DNA of 64,000 nucleotides from an uncultured Shewanella sp. (GTDB taxonomy: Bacteria; Pseudomonadota; Gammaproteobacteria; Enterobacterales; Shewanellaceae): assembly GCF_947491715.1 (NCBI RefSeq), contig NZ_CANLKR010000017.1:1-64000 (forward strand), given 5' to 3'. The position numbers and the translations under genes are program-made. Under the pieces are notes generated by a model. That model saw only the letters and a program-made list of their open reading frames with translations. It was not told where the DNA came from and did not search any database. Positions 26,827 to 36,564 of the stretch are shown piece after piece. The number at the start of each line of letters is the position of its first letter. Within the stretch, counting starts at the first letter, position 1.

Positions 26827-29247
26827 ATGATTTCCATGAAAATAGAAAAAAGGGTAATAAAATCAATTTCAATTATATTGACAACTATTTCATTATGCTT
26901 ATTACCCAATATATCTAAAGCCGGTTTTTTTAATAAAATCATTAAAGAAGTGAAATCCATTGTTGATCCCAGTAATAATAATTTTTTTATTAATTATTTA
27001 GGCATCAATACCATCACTAAAGTCCCTTACATTAAAGACACAACCAATTTTGTGAAAAATATTGCCGACTCAGCCGTTAAAAGTGGCTCCGCCAGCACTG
27101 TTAACTATTTAAATTCGGGTATTACGGAAATCACCAATCAAGTACAAGATGCTAAAATAATTAAAAATTTAGACTCTGGACTGACAACATTTATCAGTAC
27201 CATAAATACAATGGATATCCCTCAATTACTCGGAGCTCTCCCGATTAACGATGCACAAGCTTGGGGCGAGATGGCGTTAAATGTGATAAATGGTTTCACT
27301 GATTGCCTATCTAATGCTGCCAATACTGCCAGCAATAATGCAGCACAAGGTACGGCTGAAGGACTCACTTGTTTTTCTCAAGCTGCAACTATGATGAAAG
27401 CAATGATAGAGAACATCATCGCCATTCGAAAGGTCATTCGCTATATTAGACAAATCGCGAACGGTAAGCATAATGACGACTTAACCGAAATACTGACATT
27501 ACTGGATGATAGGTCAGCCCTCAATGCCATAAAGTTAGTCCGTAGGTTTAAGATTAAATTCAACATGAATAATTCACTTTCCAATGATGAAAATAAGCAG
27601 CTTTTTTTCGGTCAGTTTTCAACAATTGATGAAATACGCAATAGCTCTTCATTTGATAATGGTAGCAGCAACAGCTATATCGCTTCTTTAAGCAGCGCTT
27701 GTGAAAATATTGCACTGCCTGGACTTTGTGATGATGCCGATAAAGCAACCCAATTTAATCGTTTTAATATGCAAGAATTTGGGTTAAGCGATACGGAATT
27801 ACAAACAAGAAAAGCACAATTTACATTACTTATGCAGCACAGTTTCGGGCAAGCATTTGACACCATTTATAGCACGATAGACACTGATACCATCATTGAA
27901 CAGCTTAACCGAGCGATGTATCAGACCGATCCGCTCAACGACGGTATCGATAGACGCATCCCCTACTTAGTCAGTAACAAGTTACTCGATGGCGGTCCAG
28001 GTGCTTTTATTTATAATGATAATGACGGCATCATCTTGCTTAATGAAAACTTATTTAATATGCAAGGGTTAGAGGAAGAGGAAAAGTCACAGATTGTTGA
28101 GGTCTATGTAGAGGAGCTCGGGCATTATCTCAATTTTATGCGTTGTAAACTAAATAATATTTACATGGAGAACTGTGATGTCATCGGTGATGCTGGTGCG
28201 CGTTTTCAAGAAGCGGCTTTACTGGACACTGAAGATCTCAACTCAGCACTTAACACCCTTAACCAATACGACAGTAATAATCCTAAAGTGTTCAGCTTAG
28301 GAAATGACGGGGGGGATTTACATTATGAAACCTTCCCTAGCATCACTGATATGCAAACTGCGTTAGCTAAGAAAAATATTAGCTTTCGCTGGCGTTTACG
28401 TGCTCAAGTGGCATTTAAAAGCAAATTAGTCGGCTCAGGCGTTGACAGTAAAGCCATGCTCGAACTCAGATATTATCCACCTCAATGGCTCCCAGCCAAT
28501 ACATATGATCCTAAAAATACCTGTACATCCTGCGTAGTTGCTGTCGGCAAATTACAGGTTCGTCTCGCCGATCAAGTCTATACGAAATCAGGCGCCAGTA
28601 CCTCAGATACAGGAGAGGAGCGTATGATAGTCGGCCAAGCAGGACTATCAAGAGGGCACTCCATTATTTTCCCTATGGTGGTGAAAGAAAGAAGTAATGG
28701 CCGCAATGTATTTGATACCAAAATAATGAAACAGTACGCCCAGTATAAATTCGACCAATCACTTTATGCCAATGCCTATGTCAAAATGTTTGGCTCAATC
28801 ATACCCACTGCAGTCGGCACCAATTTTGATAGCCTGATGCTCACAGGAAAAGCGGGGCCTAACACCACTTGGCCACTTCATCGCTCTAAAGATATCGCAG
28901 CTGGAATGGGAGTTGGCGCACTTATGGCGAGCATTGGTTGTGGCGTTGGCGGCTATCTAGGCTCTTATATGGGTGAACAAATTGATGGTTGTGTTGCAGG
29001 CAGTCAGGTGGGAGAAGCCATGGGAGTGTTTACTTATGGAGCATTATCAAAAGTCGCCACTTCTTATGCAACTGCAGGTGTTCGAATCGGTATACGCATG
29101 AAATCAGACAGCTTTTTCTCTGATGCTATAACCAGTGCAGTAAAAGCAACAGGCTATCAAGCCGAAACACTTTGGGATTCAAGCGGCGCATTTTCAGTTG
29201 AGATCCGCAATGAACTCAATTATACCGCTGCTAAATGGACGCCCTAA
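26827..29247 (+). CDS. Large exported protein with EELGH motif and glycine-zipper segment
   Basis: 806 residues with a signal peptide (about 1-35, ending SKAGF). Near residues 427-450 is VYVEELGHYLNF, followed about 20 residues later by CDVIGDAGARFQEAA. This resembles the E-E-[IL]-G-H ... GDEGA-F block found in many large secreted proteins and suspected to bind metal. Residues about 694-735 form a Gly/Ala-rich hydrophobic stretch (GMGVGALMASIGCGVGGYLG) like a glycine zipper, which could insert in membranes. A secreted toxin or enzyme is possible but unproven. The start could also be the ATG three codons later. Confidence 0.55.
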   Translation: MISMKIEKRVIKSISIILTTISLCLLPNISKAGFFNKIIKEVKSIVDPSNNNFFINYLGINTITKVPYIKDTTNFVKNIADSAVKSGSASTVNYLNSGITEITNQVQDAKIIKNLDSGLTTFISTINTMDIPQLLGALPINDAQAWGEMALNVINGFTDCLSNAANTASNNAAQGTAEGLTCFSQAATMMKAMIENIIAIRKVIRYIRQIANGKHNDDLTEILTLLDDRSALNAIKLVRRFKIKFNMNNSLSNDENKQLFFGQFSTIDEIRNSSSFDNGSSNSYIASLSSACENIALPGLCDDADKATQFNRFNMQEFGLSDTELQTRKAQFTLLMQHSFGQAFDTIYSTIDTDTIIEQLNRAMYQTDPLNDGIDRRIPYLVSNKLLDGGPGAFIYNDNDGIILLNENLFNMQGLEEEEKSQIVEVYVEELGHYLNFMRCKLNNIYMENCDVIGDAGARFQEAALLDTEDLNSALNTLNQYDSNNPKVFSLGNDGGDLHYETFPSITDMQTALAKKNISFRWRLRAQVAFKSKLVGSGVDSKAMLELRYYPPQWLPANTYDPKNTCTSCVVAVGKLQVRLADQVYTKSGASTSDTGEERMIVGQAGLSRGHSIIFPMVVKERSNGRNVFDTKIMKQYAQYKFDQSLYANAYVKMFGSIIPTAVGTNFDSLMLTGKAGPNTTWPLHRSKDIAAGMGVGALMASIGCGVGGYLGSYMGEQIDGCVAGSQVGEAMGVFTYGALSKVATSYATAGVRIGIRMKSDSFFSDAITSAVKATGYQAETLWDSSGAFSVEIRNELNYTAAKWTP

Positions 29248-29267
29248 CATTACAATTGAGCAAGTAT

Positions 29268-29296
29268 AAAAAGCCGCCTTTAAAAGCGGCTTTTTA
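29268..29296. terminator. Bidirectional terminator
   Basis: AAAAAGCCGC, CTTTAAAA, GCGGCTTTTT: a strong GC stem with A and T tails between convergent genes. Confidence 0.85.
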
Positions 29297-29299
29297 GTA

Positions 29300-30076
29300 T
29301 TAACTTCGTAATCCAATGCCTCTGGAAATGAGATAATAAGCGACAAACCAGAAGCTGAGACAGAAAGTAATCATCACGCCAATGGATAAAGGCACACTCA
29401 TATCTGCAATTCCTAAAAAGCCATAACGAAATGCATTAATCATGTAAACCACAGGATTTAAATTCGATACGCCTTGCCAAAATGGCGGTAATAAAGAAAG
29501 CGAATAAAATACTCCTCCTAAATAGGTCAATGGCGTCAAGACAAATGTAGGAATGATACTAATATCATCAAAACTTTTTGCAAAAACGGCATTAATCAAT
29601 CCAGCCAATGAGAACAATATCGAGGTTATCAATACCGTTAATATCACTAAAGGTAAATTATGCAATGACAAATTCACAAAAAATAACGCAACGGCGGTAA
29701 CGATGGATCCAACTAACAAACCCCGTACCACGCCACCACCCACATACCCCGCTATCATCACGTAATGGGGTACTGGCGCGACCATTAGCTCTTCTAAATT
29801 ACGCTGAAATTTCGCACTAAAAAAGGAAGAGGCCACATTCGAGTAAGAGCTGGTGATCACCGACATCATAATAAGGCCCGGCGCAATAAACTCCATATAA
29901 GACACCCCCCCCATTTCACCAATACGCTTACCCACTAAGCTACCAAAAATCAAAAAGTACAAAGTCATACTGATCGCAGGTGGGACTAAGGTCTGTACCC
30001 AAATACGGGTAAAACGAGTGATTTCTTTTTTGAGAATACTTTTAAAAGCCGTAAAGTATAACGCTTTCATATTCAT
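29300..30076 (-). CDS. yadH: ABC-2 type transporter permease (YadH family)
   Basis: 258 residues with six hydrophobic segments and an N-terminal cytoplasmic start (FKSILKKEITRFTRIWVQTLVPP), then MEFIAPGLIMMSVI and a conserved NLEELMVAPV loop. It forms an ABC-2 exporter with the ATPase upstream, whose stop overlaps its start by 4 bp. The substrate is unknown in the family. Confidence 0.9.
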   Translation of the reverse strand: MNMKALYFTAFKSILKKEITRFTRIWVQTLVPPAISMTLYFLIFGSLVGKRIGEMGGVSYMEFIAPGLIMMSVITSSYSNVASSFFSAKFQRNLEELMVAPVPHYVMIAGYVGGGVVRGLLVGSIVTAVALFFVNLSLHNLPLVILTVLITSILFSLAGLINAVFAKSFDDISIIPTFVLTPLTYLGGVFYSLSLLPPFWQGVSNLNPVVYMINAFRYGFLGIADMSVPLSIGVMITFCLSFWFVAYYLISRGIGLRS

Positions 30077-31011
30077 GCTGGCTCTCCTTTCGCTTTCTCA
30101 ACTAAAGTCACAAATAGTTCTTCAAGACGATTAGCCTTATTACGCATCGATAACACATCGATATCTTGTTGACTTAATAGTGTGAAAACCTGATTGATAC
30201 TTTGATTTTTTTCCACATCAATTTCTAATGTGTGGGGAGCAGTCAAACGCGTTGGAAATCCAGTAATCTCTGGGGCAGCTTCTCTATTCTCAGCCAAATC
30301 TAAGATAAAAGTCTCAAGATGCAACCGACTGAGCAAGCTCTTCATTGTCGTATTTTCGACTAATTCCCCTTTATCAATAATCCCAATATGACGACACAAC
30401 ATCTCTGCCTCTTCAAGGTAATGCGTCGTCAAAATAATAGTGACACCTTGCGCATTAAGATCTGTTAAAAATGTCCACATAGAGCGACGTAATTCAATAT
30501 CCACTCCAGCGGTAGGTTCATCCAAGATCAATAGCTGAGGTTCATGCATTAATGCTCGAGCGATCATCAAGCGACGTTTCATACCGCCAGATAATTCCCG
30601 CGCTCGACTGTGACGTTTTTCCCATAAATCCAGTTCACCTAGATACTTTTGTGCCCTTACTAAAGCCTTATTTTTAGGAACGCCATAATAGCCCGCTTGG
30701 TTCATCACAATTTGCAAAACAGTTTCAAACTGATTGAAGTTGAACTCTTGTGGCACTAACCCAATGCAAAGCTTGGCTAATTCCAGCTCAGCATCAATAT
30801 TGTGATCGAAAACAGAAACACGGCCCGATGTTTTTTGGACTAAAGAGCTAATAATACCAATTGTCGTTGATTTCCCGGCTCCATTAGGCCCTAATAGTGC
30901 GTAAAAATCCCCTTGCCGCACTTTTAAACTAATGCCCTTAACGGCTTCCACGCCACCTTTGTAGGTTTTTTTCACCTCTTCAAGGACGAGAGCATACTCT
31001 GTATTTTTCAT
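30073..31011 (-). CDS. yadG: ABC transporter ATPase (YadG family)
   Basis: 312 residues. Walker A GPNGAGKST, signature LSGGMKRRLMIARAL, Walker B LLILDEPTAGVD, and the switch H in LTTHYLEEAEMLC. The C-terminal ~90 residues are the regulatory extension seen in exporters of this group. It is translationally coupled to the permease. Confidence 0.92.
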   Translation of the reverse strand: MKNTEYALVLEEVKKTYKGGVEAVKGISLKVRQGDFYALLGPNGAGKSTTIGIISSLVQKTSGRVSVFDHNIDAELELAKLCIGLVPQEFNFNQFETVLQIVMNQAGYYGVPKNKALVRAQKYLGELDLWEKRHSRARELSGGMKRRLMIARALMHEPQLLILDEPTAGVDIELRRSMWTFLTDLNAQGVTIILTTHYLEEAEMLCRHIGIIDKGELVENTTMKSLLSRLHLETFILDLAENREAAPEITGFPTRLTAPHTLEIDVEKNQSINQVFTLLSQQDIDVLSMRNKANRLEELFVTLVEKAKGEPA

Positions 31012-31201
31012 TGTATTTATCCGATAAAAAAGAAAAACGCCTGCATGAGGGAGTGTTCTTTTGAAAGTAATAGGCTTACATCGAAGCTAACCAGACTAAA
31101 GTCTTAAATCATGCTCAATCCTAGCAAATCTAATATTGTACTGACCAGTAAAATTTACCTAAAACAATAAAACTCACGGCTAAAAAAACCCAAAAAACAA
31201 A

Positions 31202-31230
31202 CAAAAAACTCCTGTATATACAGGAGTTTA
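31202..31230. terminator. hpt terminator
   Basis: AACTCCTGTA with TACAGGAGTT, an A-run on the left that reads as a T-run for the minus strand. It lies 60 bp after the hpt stop. Confidence 0.75.
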
Positions 31231-31291
31231 ATCATAATAAATACATACTAAAAAAGCGAATATTCAATCATCATAAATCTGTTCAATAAGA

Positions 31292-31822
31292 TTAATCTAA
31301 TGGCACGACTTTAGCGATATAAGGTAAGTTACGATATTGCTCAGCATAATCGATACCATAACCTACAATAAACTCATCAGGAATGGTAAAGCCGACAAAA
31401 TCCACTGGCACTTCCACTTCTCGACGCTCTGGTTTATCCAGCAAAGTACATAAAGCTAAACTTTTAGGCTCGCGCAGCGATAACATTTCACGGACTTTAT
31501 TCAAGGTATTGCCTGAATCAATTAAATCTTCAACGATCAATACATCTCGACCTTGAATATCAGATTGTACATCCTTTAAAATTTTCACATCTCGAGAGCT
31601 GGTCATTCCATCACCATAGCTCGATACCGACATAAAATCGATTTCAACATGACCTTTAATACGACGACACAAATCCGCCATAAAAACCACAGAGCCCTTT
31701 AATAATCCTACCATTAATAAGCGCTCACTATTTGCATAATGGGCGTTAATGTTTTCGGCCAATATCTCTAGCTTCTGATCAATCTCATCACTTGAGATCA
31801 TTACTTCAGTCGTGTGTTTCAT
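31292..31822 (-). CDS. hpt: Hypoxanthine phosphoribosyltransferase
   Basis: 176 residues, the family length. The PRPP-binding motif [14 protein letters not shown] and the N-terminal [17 protein letters not shown] loop are intact. It salvages hypoxanthine and guanine to nucleotides. The start has GAGAGAGAT-ATG. A terminator follows. Confidence 0.96.
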   Translation of the reverse strand: MKHTTEVMISSDEIDQKLEILAENINAHYANSERLLMVGLLKGSVVFMADLCRRIKGHVEIDFMSVSSYGDGMTSSRDVKILKDVQSDIQGRDVLIVEDLIDSGNTLNKVREMLSLREPKSLALCTLLDKPERREVEVPVDFVGFTIPDEFIVGYGIDYAEQYRNLPYIAKVVPLD

Positions 31823-31863
31823 ATCTCTCTCAATTATCGATTTAACTTTTAACGCTATGGAAA

Positions 31864-32529
31864 TTATTTAAGGTCGAAGCCGCGTTGATCGTAACCCCAC
31901 CTTTTTGTTAATTTATGCTCAACGCTCAAATGATCCAATATTCGAGCGACCATGAAGTTTACCAGATCTTCAATCGATTTGGGATCATGATAAAAACCCG
32001 GTGCAGCTGGCATTATCGTTGCCCCAAGCTTTGAAAGTGACAACATGTGTTCTAAATGAATCGCATTAAAAGGGGTTTCTCTTGGCACGAGAATAAGTTG
32101 CCCCCGCTCTTTTAATACCACATCTGCCGCACGTTCAAGCAAATGATTACTCATACCTGTTGCCACAGCCGCAAGTGTGCCAGTGCTACAAGGACAAACC
32201 ACCATTTGTTTTGGCGCTGCCGAACCTGACGCGGGGGGAGAAAACCACTCATCTTGCCCAAGCACACACAACTCTCCCTTTATTACTTCAGGCTCAACAC
32301 CATAACCTTTTGAAAAATATTGCAATAATTGCTGCTTGGCTTTATCTCCCTGACTATTAATTTTCAAGTCGCTTTCAGTGGCAAGTACCACTCTTGCCGC
32401 TTTTGAAATCATCAAAAACACTTGAAAGTCTGCCTGCAACAAACAAAATAATAGTTTAAGCCCATAGGGTGCACCCGATGCGCCCGTCCAAGCTAAACTA
32501 ATGCTACGCTTAGAGCGTGTATAAGACAT
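31864..32529 (-). CDS. ubiX: Flavin prenyltransferase
   Basis: 221 residues. [17 protein letters not shown] binds FMN phosphate, and [27 protein letters not shown] and [19 protein letters not shown] are family blocks. It makes prenylated FMN for UbiD in ubiquinone synthesis. It lies 25 bp after mpl on the same strand. The ribosome site AGGAAATATC-ATG fixes the start. Confidence 0.95.
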   Translation of the reverse strand: MSYTRSKRSISLAWTGASGAPYGLKLLFCLLQADFQVFLMISKAARVVLATESDLKINSQGDKAKQQLLQYFSKGYGVEPEVIKGELCVLGQDEWFSPPASGSAAPKQMVVCPCSTGTLAAVATGMSNHLLERAADVVLKERGQLILVPRETPFNAIHLEHMLSLSKLGATIMPAAPGFYHDPKSIEDLVNFMVARILDHLSVEHKLTKRWGYDQRGFDLK

Positions 32530-32554
32530 GATATTTCCTAAGGTAAATGGCCCA

Positions 32555-34003
32555 TTATACTTGCAGTAGACTATCCATAGACTGCAAGCCTTGAATTAAA
32601 CGCTGATGCAATCCCCCAAAACCACCATTACTCATCACGATAATGGTATCACTACTTTTCGCCTTCGCAATGACTTGCTCAATAATGCATTCGAGGTGCG
32701 GTAAGACATGCACAGGTATATTCGCCTCAGCCATGGATAGTTCCATATTCCACTCTAAATGTTCAGGTTGGTATAAAAAAACTTCATCAGCCCCTTCAAA
32801 TGAATTCAGCAATGTATCTTTATGCACCCCAGCTTTCATGGTATTTGAGCGTGGCTCAATAATCAGCGTGATTTTTGTAGAGCCCACTTTAGCCCTCATT
32901 GCATTTACAGAAGTCGCAATAGCAGTAGGGTGATGCGCAAAATCATCAAAGATAGCCACCCCTTTTACTGTGTCTAATAACTCCATGCGTCTTTTAGGGG
33001 ATTCAAATCGCTCAAGTGCTGTAATAGCGGCATCAGGACTCACACCGACATGTCTAGCTGCCGCAATAGCCATTAAAGCATTATCGATATTATGTTGACC
33101 AATCAGCGTCCAATTCACTTGGCCTTGCTTTTGTCCTTTAAAAAACACATCAAAGACATGACCATCATCTACAACGGCCTGCCCATACCAATCAGCCTCA
33201 GACTGATTTAAATTAGCCAAAGCTGGATTAACGAGCGCTTGTAAACCTGCAGTTTGCATAACAGGACATAAGGTTTCTTGCTCACTCCAACAACCCATCG
33301 TCATCACATCCGATACCGCTTGACTGGTATTAGGCCAAATAATTTTTCCTTGGCTAGGCACAGTGCGAATAAGATGGTGAAATTGTTTTTGGATTGCTTT
33401 TAAATCGTCAAAAATGTCAGCATGATCGAATTCCAAATTATTCACAACTAATGTACGAGGACGGTAATGCACAAATTTAGAACGTTTATCAAAAAAAGCA
33501 CTATCATATTCATCCGCTTCTACCACAAAAAAAGGCGACTGTCCTAAGCGAGCCGAAATACCTAAGTTTTGTGGCACACCACCAATTAAAAAACCGGGCG
33601 TATAACCGCAATCTTCTAAGATCCACGCTAACATACTTGCTGTCGTTGTTTTTCCATGAGTACCCGATACCGCTAATACCCACTTATCCATTAAAATATG
33701 CTCGGCTAAAAATTGTGGACCCGAAGTATAAGGAATACCTTTATCCAGTACAGCCTCAACACAGGGGTTCCCTCGGCTCATGGCATTACCTATGACAACT
33801 AAATCGGGATAATCATCTTCACTCAAGCCCAACTGTTCTGGATCATAACCTTGAGTTAAGCCTATTCCTTGTTCTTGTAATTGTGTGCTCATAGGGGGAT
33901 AAACATTAAGATCACACCCTGTCACTTTGTGCCCTTTCGAACGTGCTAACAGGGCCAATCCGCCCATAAAGGTGCCACAAATACCTAAAATATGTAAATG
34001 CAT
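32555..34003 (-). CDS. mpl: UDP-N-acetylmuramate:L-alanyl-gamma-D-glutamyl-meso-diaminopimelate ligase
   Basis: About 482 residues from ATG at 34003 (the family start [15 protein letters not shown]). ATP-binding [34 protein letters not shown] and [11 protein letters not shown] are intact. It recycles the murein tripeptide onto UDP-MurNAc in the cytoplasm. It is likely cotranscribed with ubiX. Confidence 0.96.
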   Translation of the reverse strand: MHLHILGICGTFMGGLALLARSKGHKVTGCDLNVYPPMSTQLQEQGIGLTQGYDPEQLGLSEDDYPDLVVIGNAMSRGNPCVEAVLDKGIPYTSGPQFLAEHILMDKWVLAVSGTHGKTTTASMLAWILEDCGYTPGFLIGGVPQNLGISARLGQSPFFVVEADEYDSAFFDKRSKFVHYRPRTLVVNNLEFDHADIFDDLKAIQKQFHHLIRTVPSQGKIIWPNTSQAVSDVMTMGCWSEQETLCPVMQTAGLQALVNPALANLNQSEADWYGQAVVDDGHVFDVFFKGQKQGQVNWTLIGQHNIDNALMAIAAARHVGVSPDAAITALERFESPKRRMELLDTVKGVAIFDDFAHHPTAIATSVNAMRAKVGSTKITLIIEPRSNTMKAGVHKDTLLNSFEGADEVFLYQPEHLEWNMELSMAEANIPVHVLPHLECIIEQVIAKAKSSDTIIVMSNGGFGGLHQRLIQGLQSMDSLLQV

Positions 34004-34149
34004 AAACCGCTCTCGAACCATCAATAAAATAGGATAAGATGGTCACCATTCTACCGATTAGCCCACCAGATACAAACTTAACCCTGTAGAGGAAAGGTGC
34101 ATTCTAAAAAAAGAGCAACTCAGTAGAAATAAAACGTCATAGTGAAAAG

Positions 34150-35412
34150 TCATTCAAACATAAACGGGGTGAGCTGATAAGACACTTGCAAAAAATATCC
34201 ATGGCCCGCATCATCAAACAAATCCAGACTCGCTATCTTAGGGCTTGCGGTATTGAGAGCATCAACCAATGATTGCCCAAAACGATATTGTATGAAAAGA
34301 TCTTTCTTGGCATGGATCACTTTTATATGCTCCACTTTTGTGGATAAATCAGGGCATACTGACAACACCCTGTTTTTAGTGAGCGTTCTAGTTTGGCAAA
34401 TCGCATCATTACCTGAATCGCGACTTATATGATAATGCTCACCTAATTCACTCAATCTATCCCAATCACTCACCGCTTGCCTTTGTTGGTTAAACACTTT
34501 ATGAGGGATCCCACCATGCCATAACCCCCACAATCTATTTTTCAAAAATAACCATCCTATTTTATCATATTGATGGCTTAATTCTGGAGAAATACCAACT
34601 TGCAATACCTCCCCTTGATCACTCACCGTGCAATCCATATAAGCACTCGAACTGTCTACAATGGCTTGACCTTTATATGGAAACAACAATTCAAATACAT
34701 TTTGCTTCAATCTTCTAGCCAAATGAGCATACCAATCTTTTCCTTGCTGTGATAATTCAGCCACAGTACTTTTCACACAAGGCGACGTATTACCAAAAGC
34801 CGTTCCTAGAGGTGTCTCCCCTTCTCCACCAGGTTTTGTTGAAAACAATATGACATTCTTTATTTGTCTTTTTTGACTCAAAGGTGTTATTGATTTTAAA
34901 GCCACTAAAGTCCCTAAAGACCAAGCGACAAAATGAACACGATTTGCGACAATATTGGTATACTTATCAGGAAATGAATCTAATATTTTATTAATATTAT
35001 TCGCGATATTAAGAAAATTAAAATCCTTATCCTGAAAAGGATGAGTGCCGCCAATGCCAGGATAATCCATAAACAACAGATTATATTTTCCAACGAGTAA
35101 TTCTATCAATAAAGGAGGCCAATCTGGAATAACTTGCGATAGCCCATTAAAAAAAATAATGGTTTCAGCGGTGCGGGGGGAGTCAGCTTCAATAATCAAT
35201 ATGTTCATTTCACTGCCCTCTTGAATCATTGGGTATTGCATCACATGATCTTGAAAATGAGTTAAAGAGTCGGGTACGTTATCGTTAAATTGCTTCGCAG
35301 TCACAGCAACAGCTTGATAGCCCCTTAACAGCTCATCACTTTGGCTACAAGCAATAAGAAACAATAAAGGACAAAATAATACCCAGAACTTAACGCTATC
35401 TATCCAACCCAT
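34150..35412 (-). CDS. Lipoprotein alpha/beta hydrolase
   Basis: 420 residues. The N-terminal signal ends in LFLIACSQ, a lipobox with the lipidated cysteine near residue 22. Hydrolase features in order: the strand IIFFNGLSQV (oxyanion hole), VAWSLGTLVALK with the nucleophile serine, VIHAKKDLF with a probable acid, and DDAGHGYFL with the histidine. Probably a membrane-anchored esterase, lipase or thioesterase. The substrate cannot be told. It follows the SPI-2-effector-like gene on the same strand by 139 bp. Confidence 0.7.
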   Translation of the reverse strand: MGWIDSVKFWVLFCPLLFLIACSQSDELLRGYQAVAVTAKQFNDNVPDSLTHFQDHVMQYPMIQEGSEMNILIIEADSPRTAETIIFFNGLSQVIPDWPPLLIELLVGKYNLLFMDYPGIGGTHPFQDKDFNFLNIANNINKILDSFPDKYTNIVANRVHFVAWSLGTLVALKSITPLSQKRQIKNVILFSTKPGGEGETPLGTAFGNTSPCVKSTVAELSQQGKDWYAHLARRLKQNVFELLFPYKGQAIVDSSSAYMDCTVSDQGEVLQVGISPELSHQYDKIGWLFLKNRLWGLWHGGIPHKVFNQQRQAVSDWDRLSELGEHYHISRDSGNDAICQTRTLTKNRVLSVCPDLSTKVEHIKVIHAKKDLFIQYRFGQSLVDALNTASPKIASLDLFDDAGHGYFLQVSYQLTPFMFE

Positions 35413-35551
35413 AATTTAAGCATGAAAGAAAAGTTAAAAATGAACAAAAAGATAATAAAACTATAGCCTAATATGCAGCACTATGGGCAATCGGTTAGAT
35501 CCCCCATATCCATAGAATATTGAGTTTAAAAGCAAGCTTTCAGGCAATGAG

Positions 35552-36091
35552 TTAAACGAAGTTATGACTGCCATGTCTAGATAAAAATAAAGAGTCACCA
35601 TCTTCACTATAAGAGCCAAATCCATTGAGAATATCTAAGCGATCATCGTAAACATAATCAGGGTTCAAAGCCGAACGAATGGGCTTTCCGCCAATAATAA
35701 ATTCAACACTGATATCATCTAGACTGCCTTCATTTTTAATCACAAAAAGATGTTGATGATGCTCCCCAGCTAATGCTTTTAACGCATCAAAATTATGCTT
35801 TAAGCTATCATGATATTCATTATTTTGACTTATCGTTGGAAGCTCCGTTAATTCAGCTTCCAAAATATTCTTTAACAGTTTAAGTGCTTCTGTTTTTTGG
35901 CTAGAATTGAAGACCTTATCAAATAATTTATCAAAAAAGCCCATATCCGTTGCCCCTTTAACATCTCCATTCACCGCAGCAAAGAGACGATTATGACTTA
36001 AGTCTAACTGACTATACTTCTTGTCCTCAGTATTATATTCAGAGCCTGTTAACTGGCTCGCAGGTATTGTCACTAATGTTGTCGATAACAT
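35552..36091 (-). CDS. Second protein resembling the SPI-2 effector N-terminal domain
   Basis: 179 residues, no signal peptide, strong ribosome site (AGAGGCTACAAC-ATG). From about residue 50: GFFDKLFDKVF, a short polar turn, TEALKLLKNIL, a variable loop, FDALKALAGEH, HLFVIKNEG and DISVEFIIGG. This order and spacing resemble the shared N-terminal domain of SseJ/SifA/SspH2-type effectors (WEKIKxxFF, EALECI, LRALA, LIIKDDNG, ILSIEV). The W of the WEK motif is replaced by F. Only about 40 residues follow, so there is no catalytic domain. It could be a small effector or a degenerate one. The identification is from remembered sequence patterns. Confidence 0.42.
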   Translation of the reverse strand: MLSTTLVTIPASQLTGSEYNTEDKKYSQLDLSHNRLFAAVNGDVKGATDMGFFDKLFDKVFNSSQKTEALKLLKNILEAELTELPTISQNNEYHDSLKHNFDALKALAGEHHQHLFVIKNEGSLDDISVEFIIGGKPIRSALNPDYVYDDRLDILNGFGSYSEDGDSLFLSRHGSHNFV

Positions 36092-36564
36092 GTTGTAGCC
36101 TCTCAGGGAGCGTTATACACATAGAATGGCGTATAACTTTAAGCACAAAAACTATTTTTCTCTTATATATTTGACATAAGAATAAAGAAAACTGACCAGA
36201 CCAGATTTTTTTCATAATAAATTAAACACGTTATATTTTATATCATTCCAATAATTTTTCAGCAAGCATACAAATCCATATTTAAGATTAAAGAAAATGA
36301 TTAATATTGTAGTGTAAGCTAATTTTATAACCGCACCTTCAGTTACAGCCGCCAATATATCTTGTCAATTCCTGAATAGTTTTTTCTGAGTACTAAAGTG
36401 ACTCAATACATTTGAACCTAAAATAAATGGTTCAGGTTATATAGACTATTAAAAATATAACAACTTCATCATCGCTATGCTTCACGTAAATCGGTCAACT
36501 AAACTTAATAATTGATAATACACGTCCTTGATTGTTAATTCACGGCCACAATAGAGGTTACACC
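36092..36564. other. Divergent intergenic region
   Basis: About 470 AT-rich bases between divergent genes. No ORF or clear operator is seen. The plus-strand gene has AGAGGTTACACC before its ATG. Confidence 0.4.
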
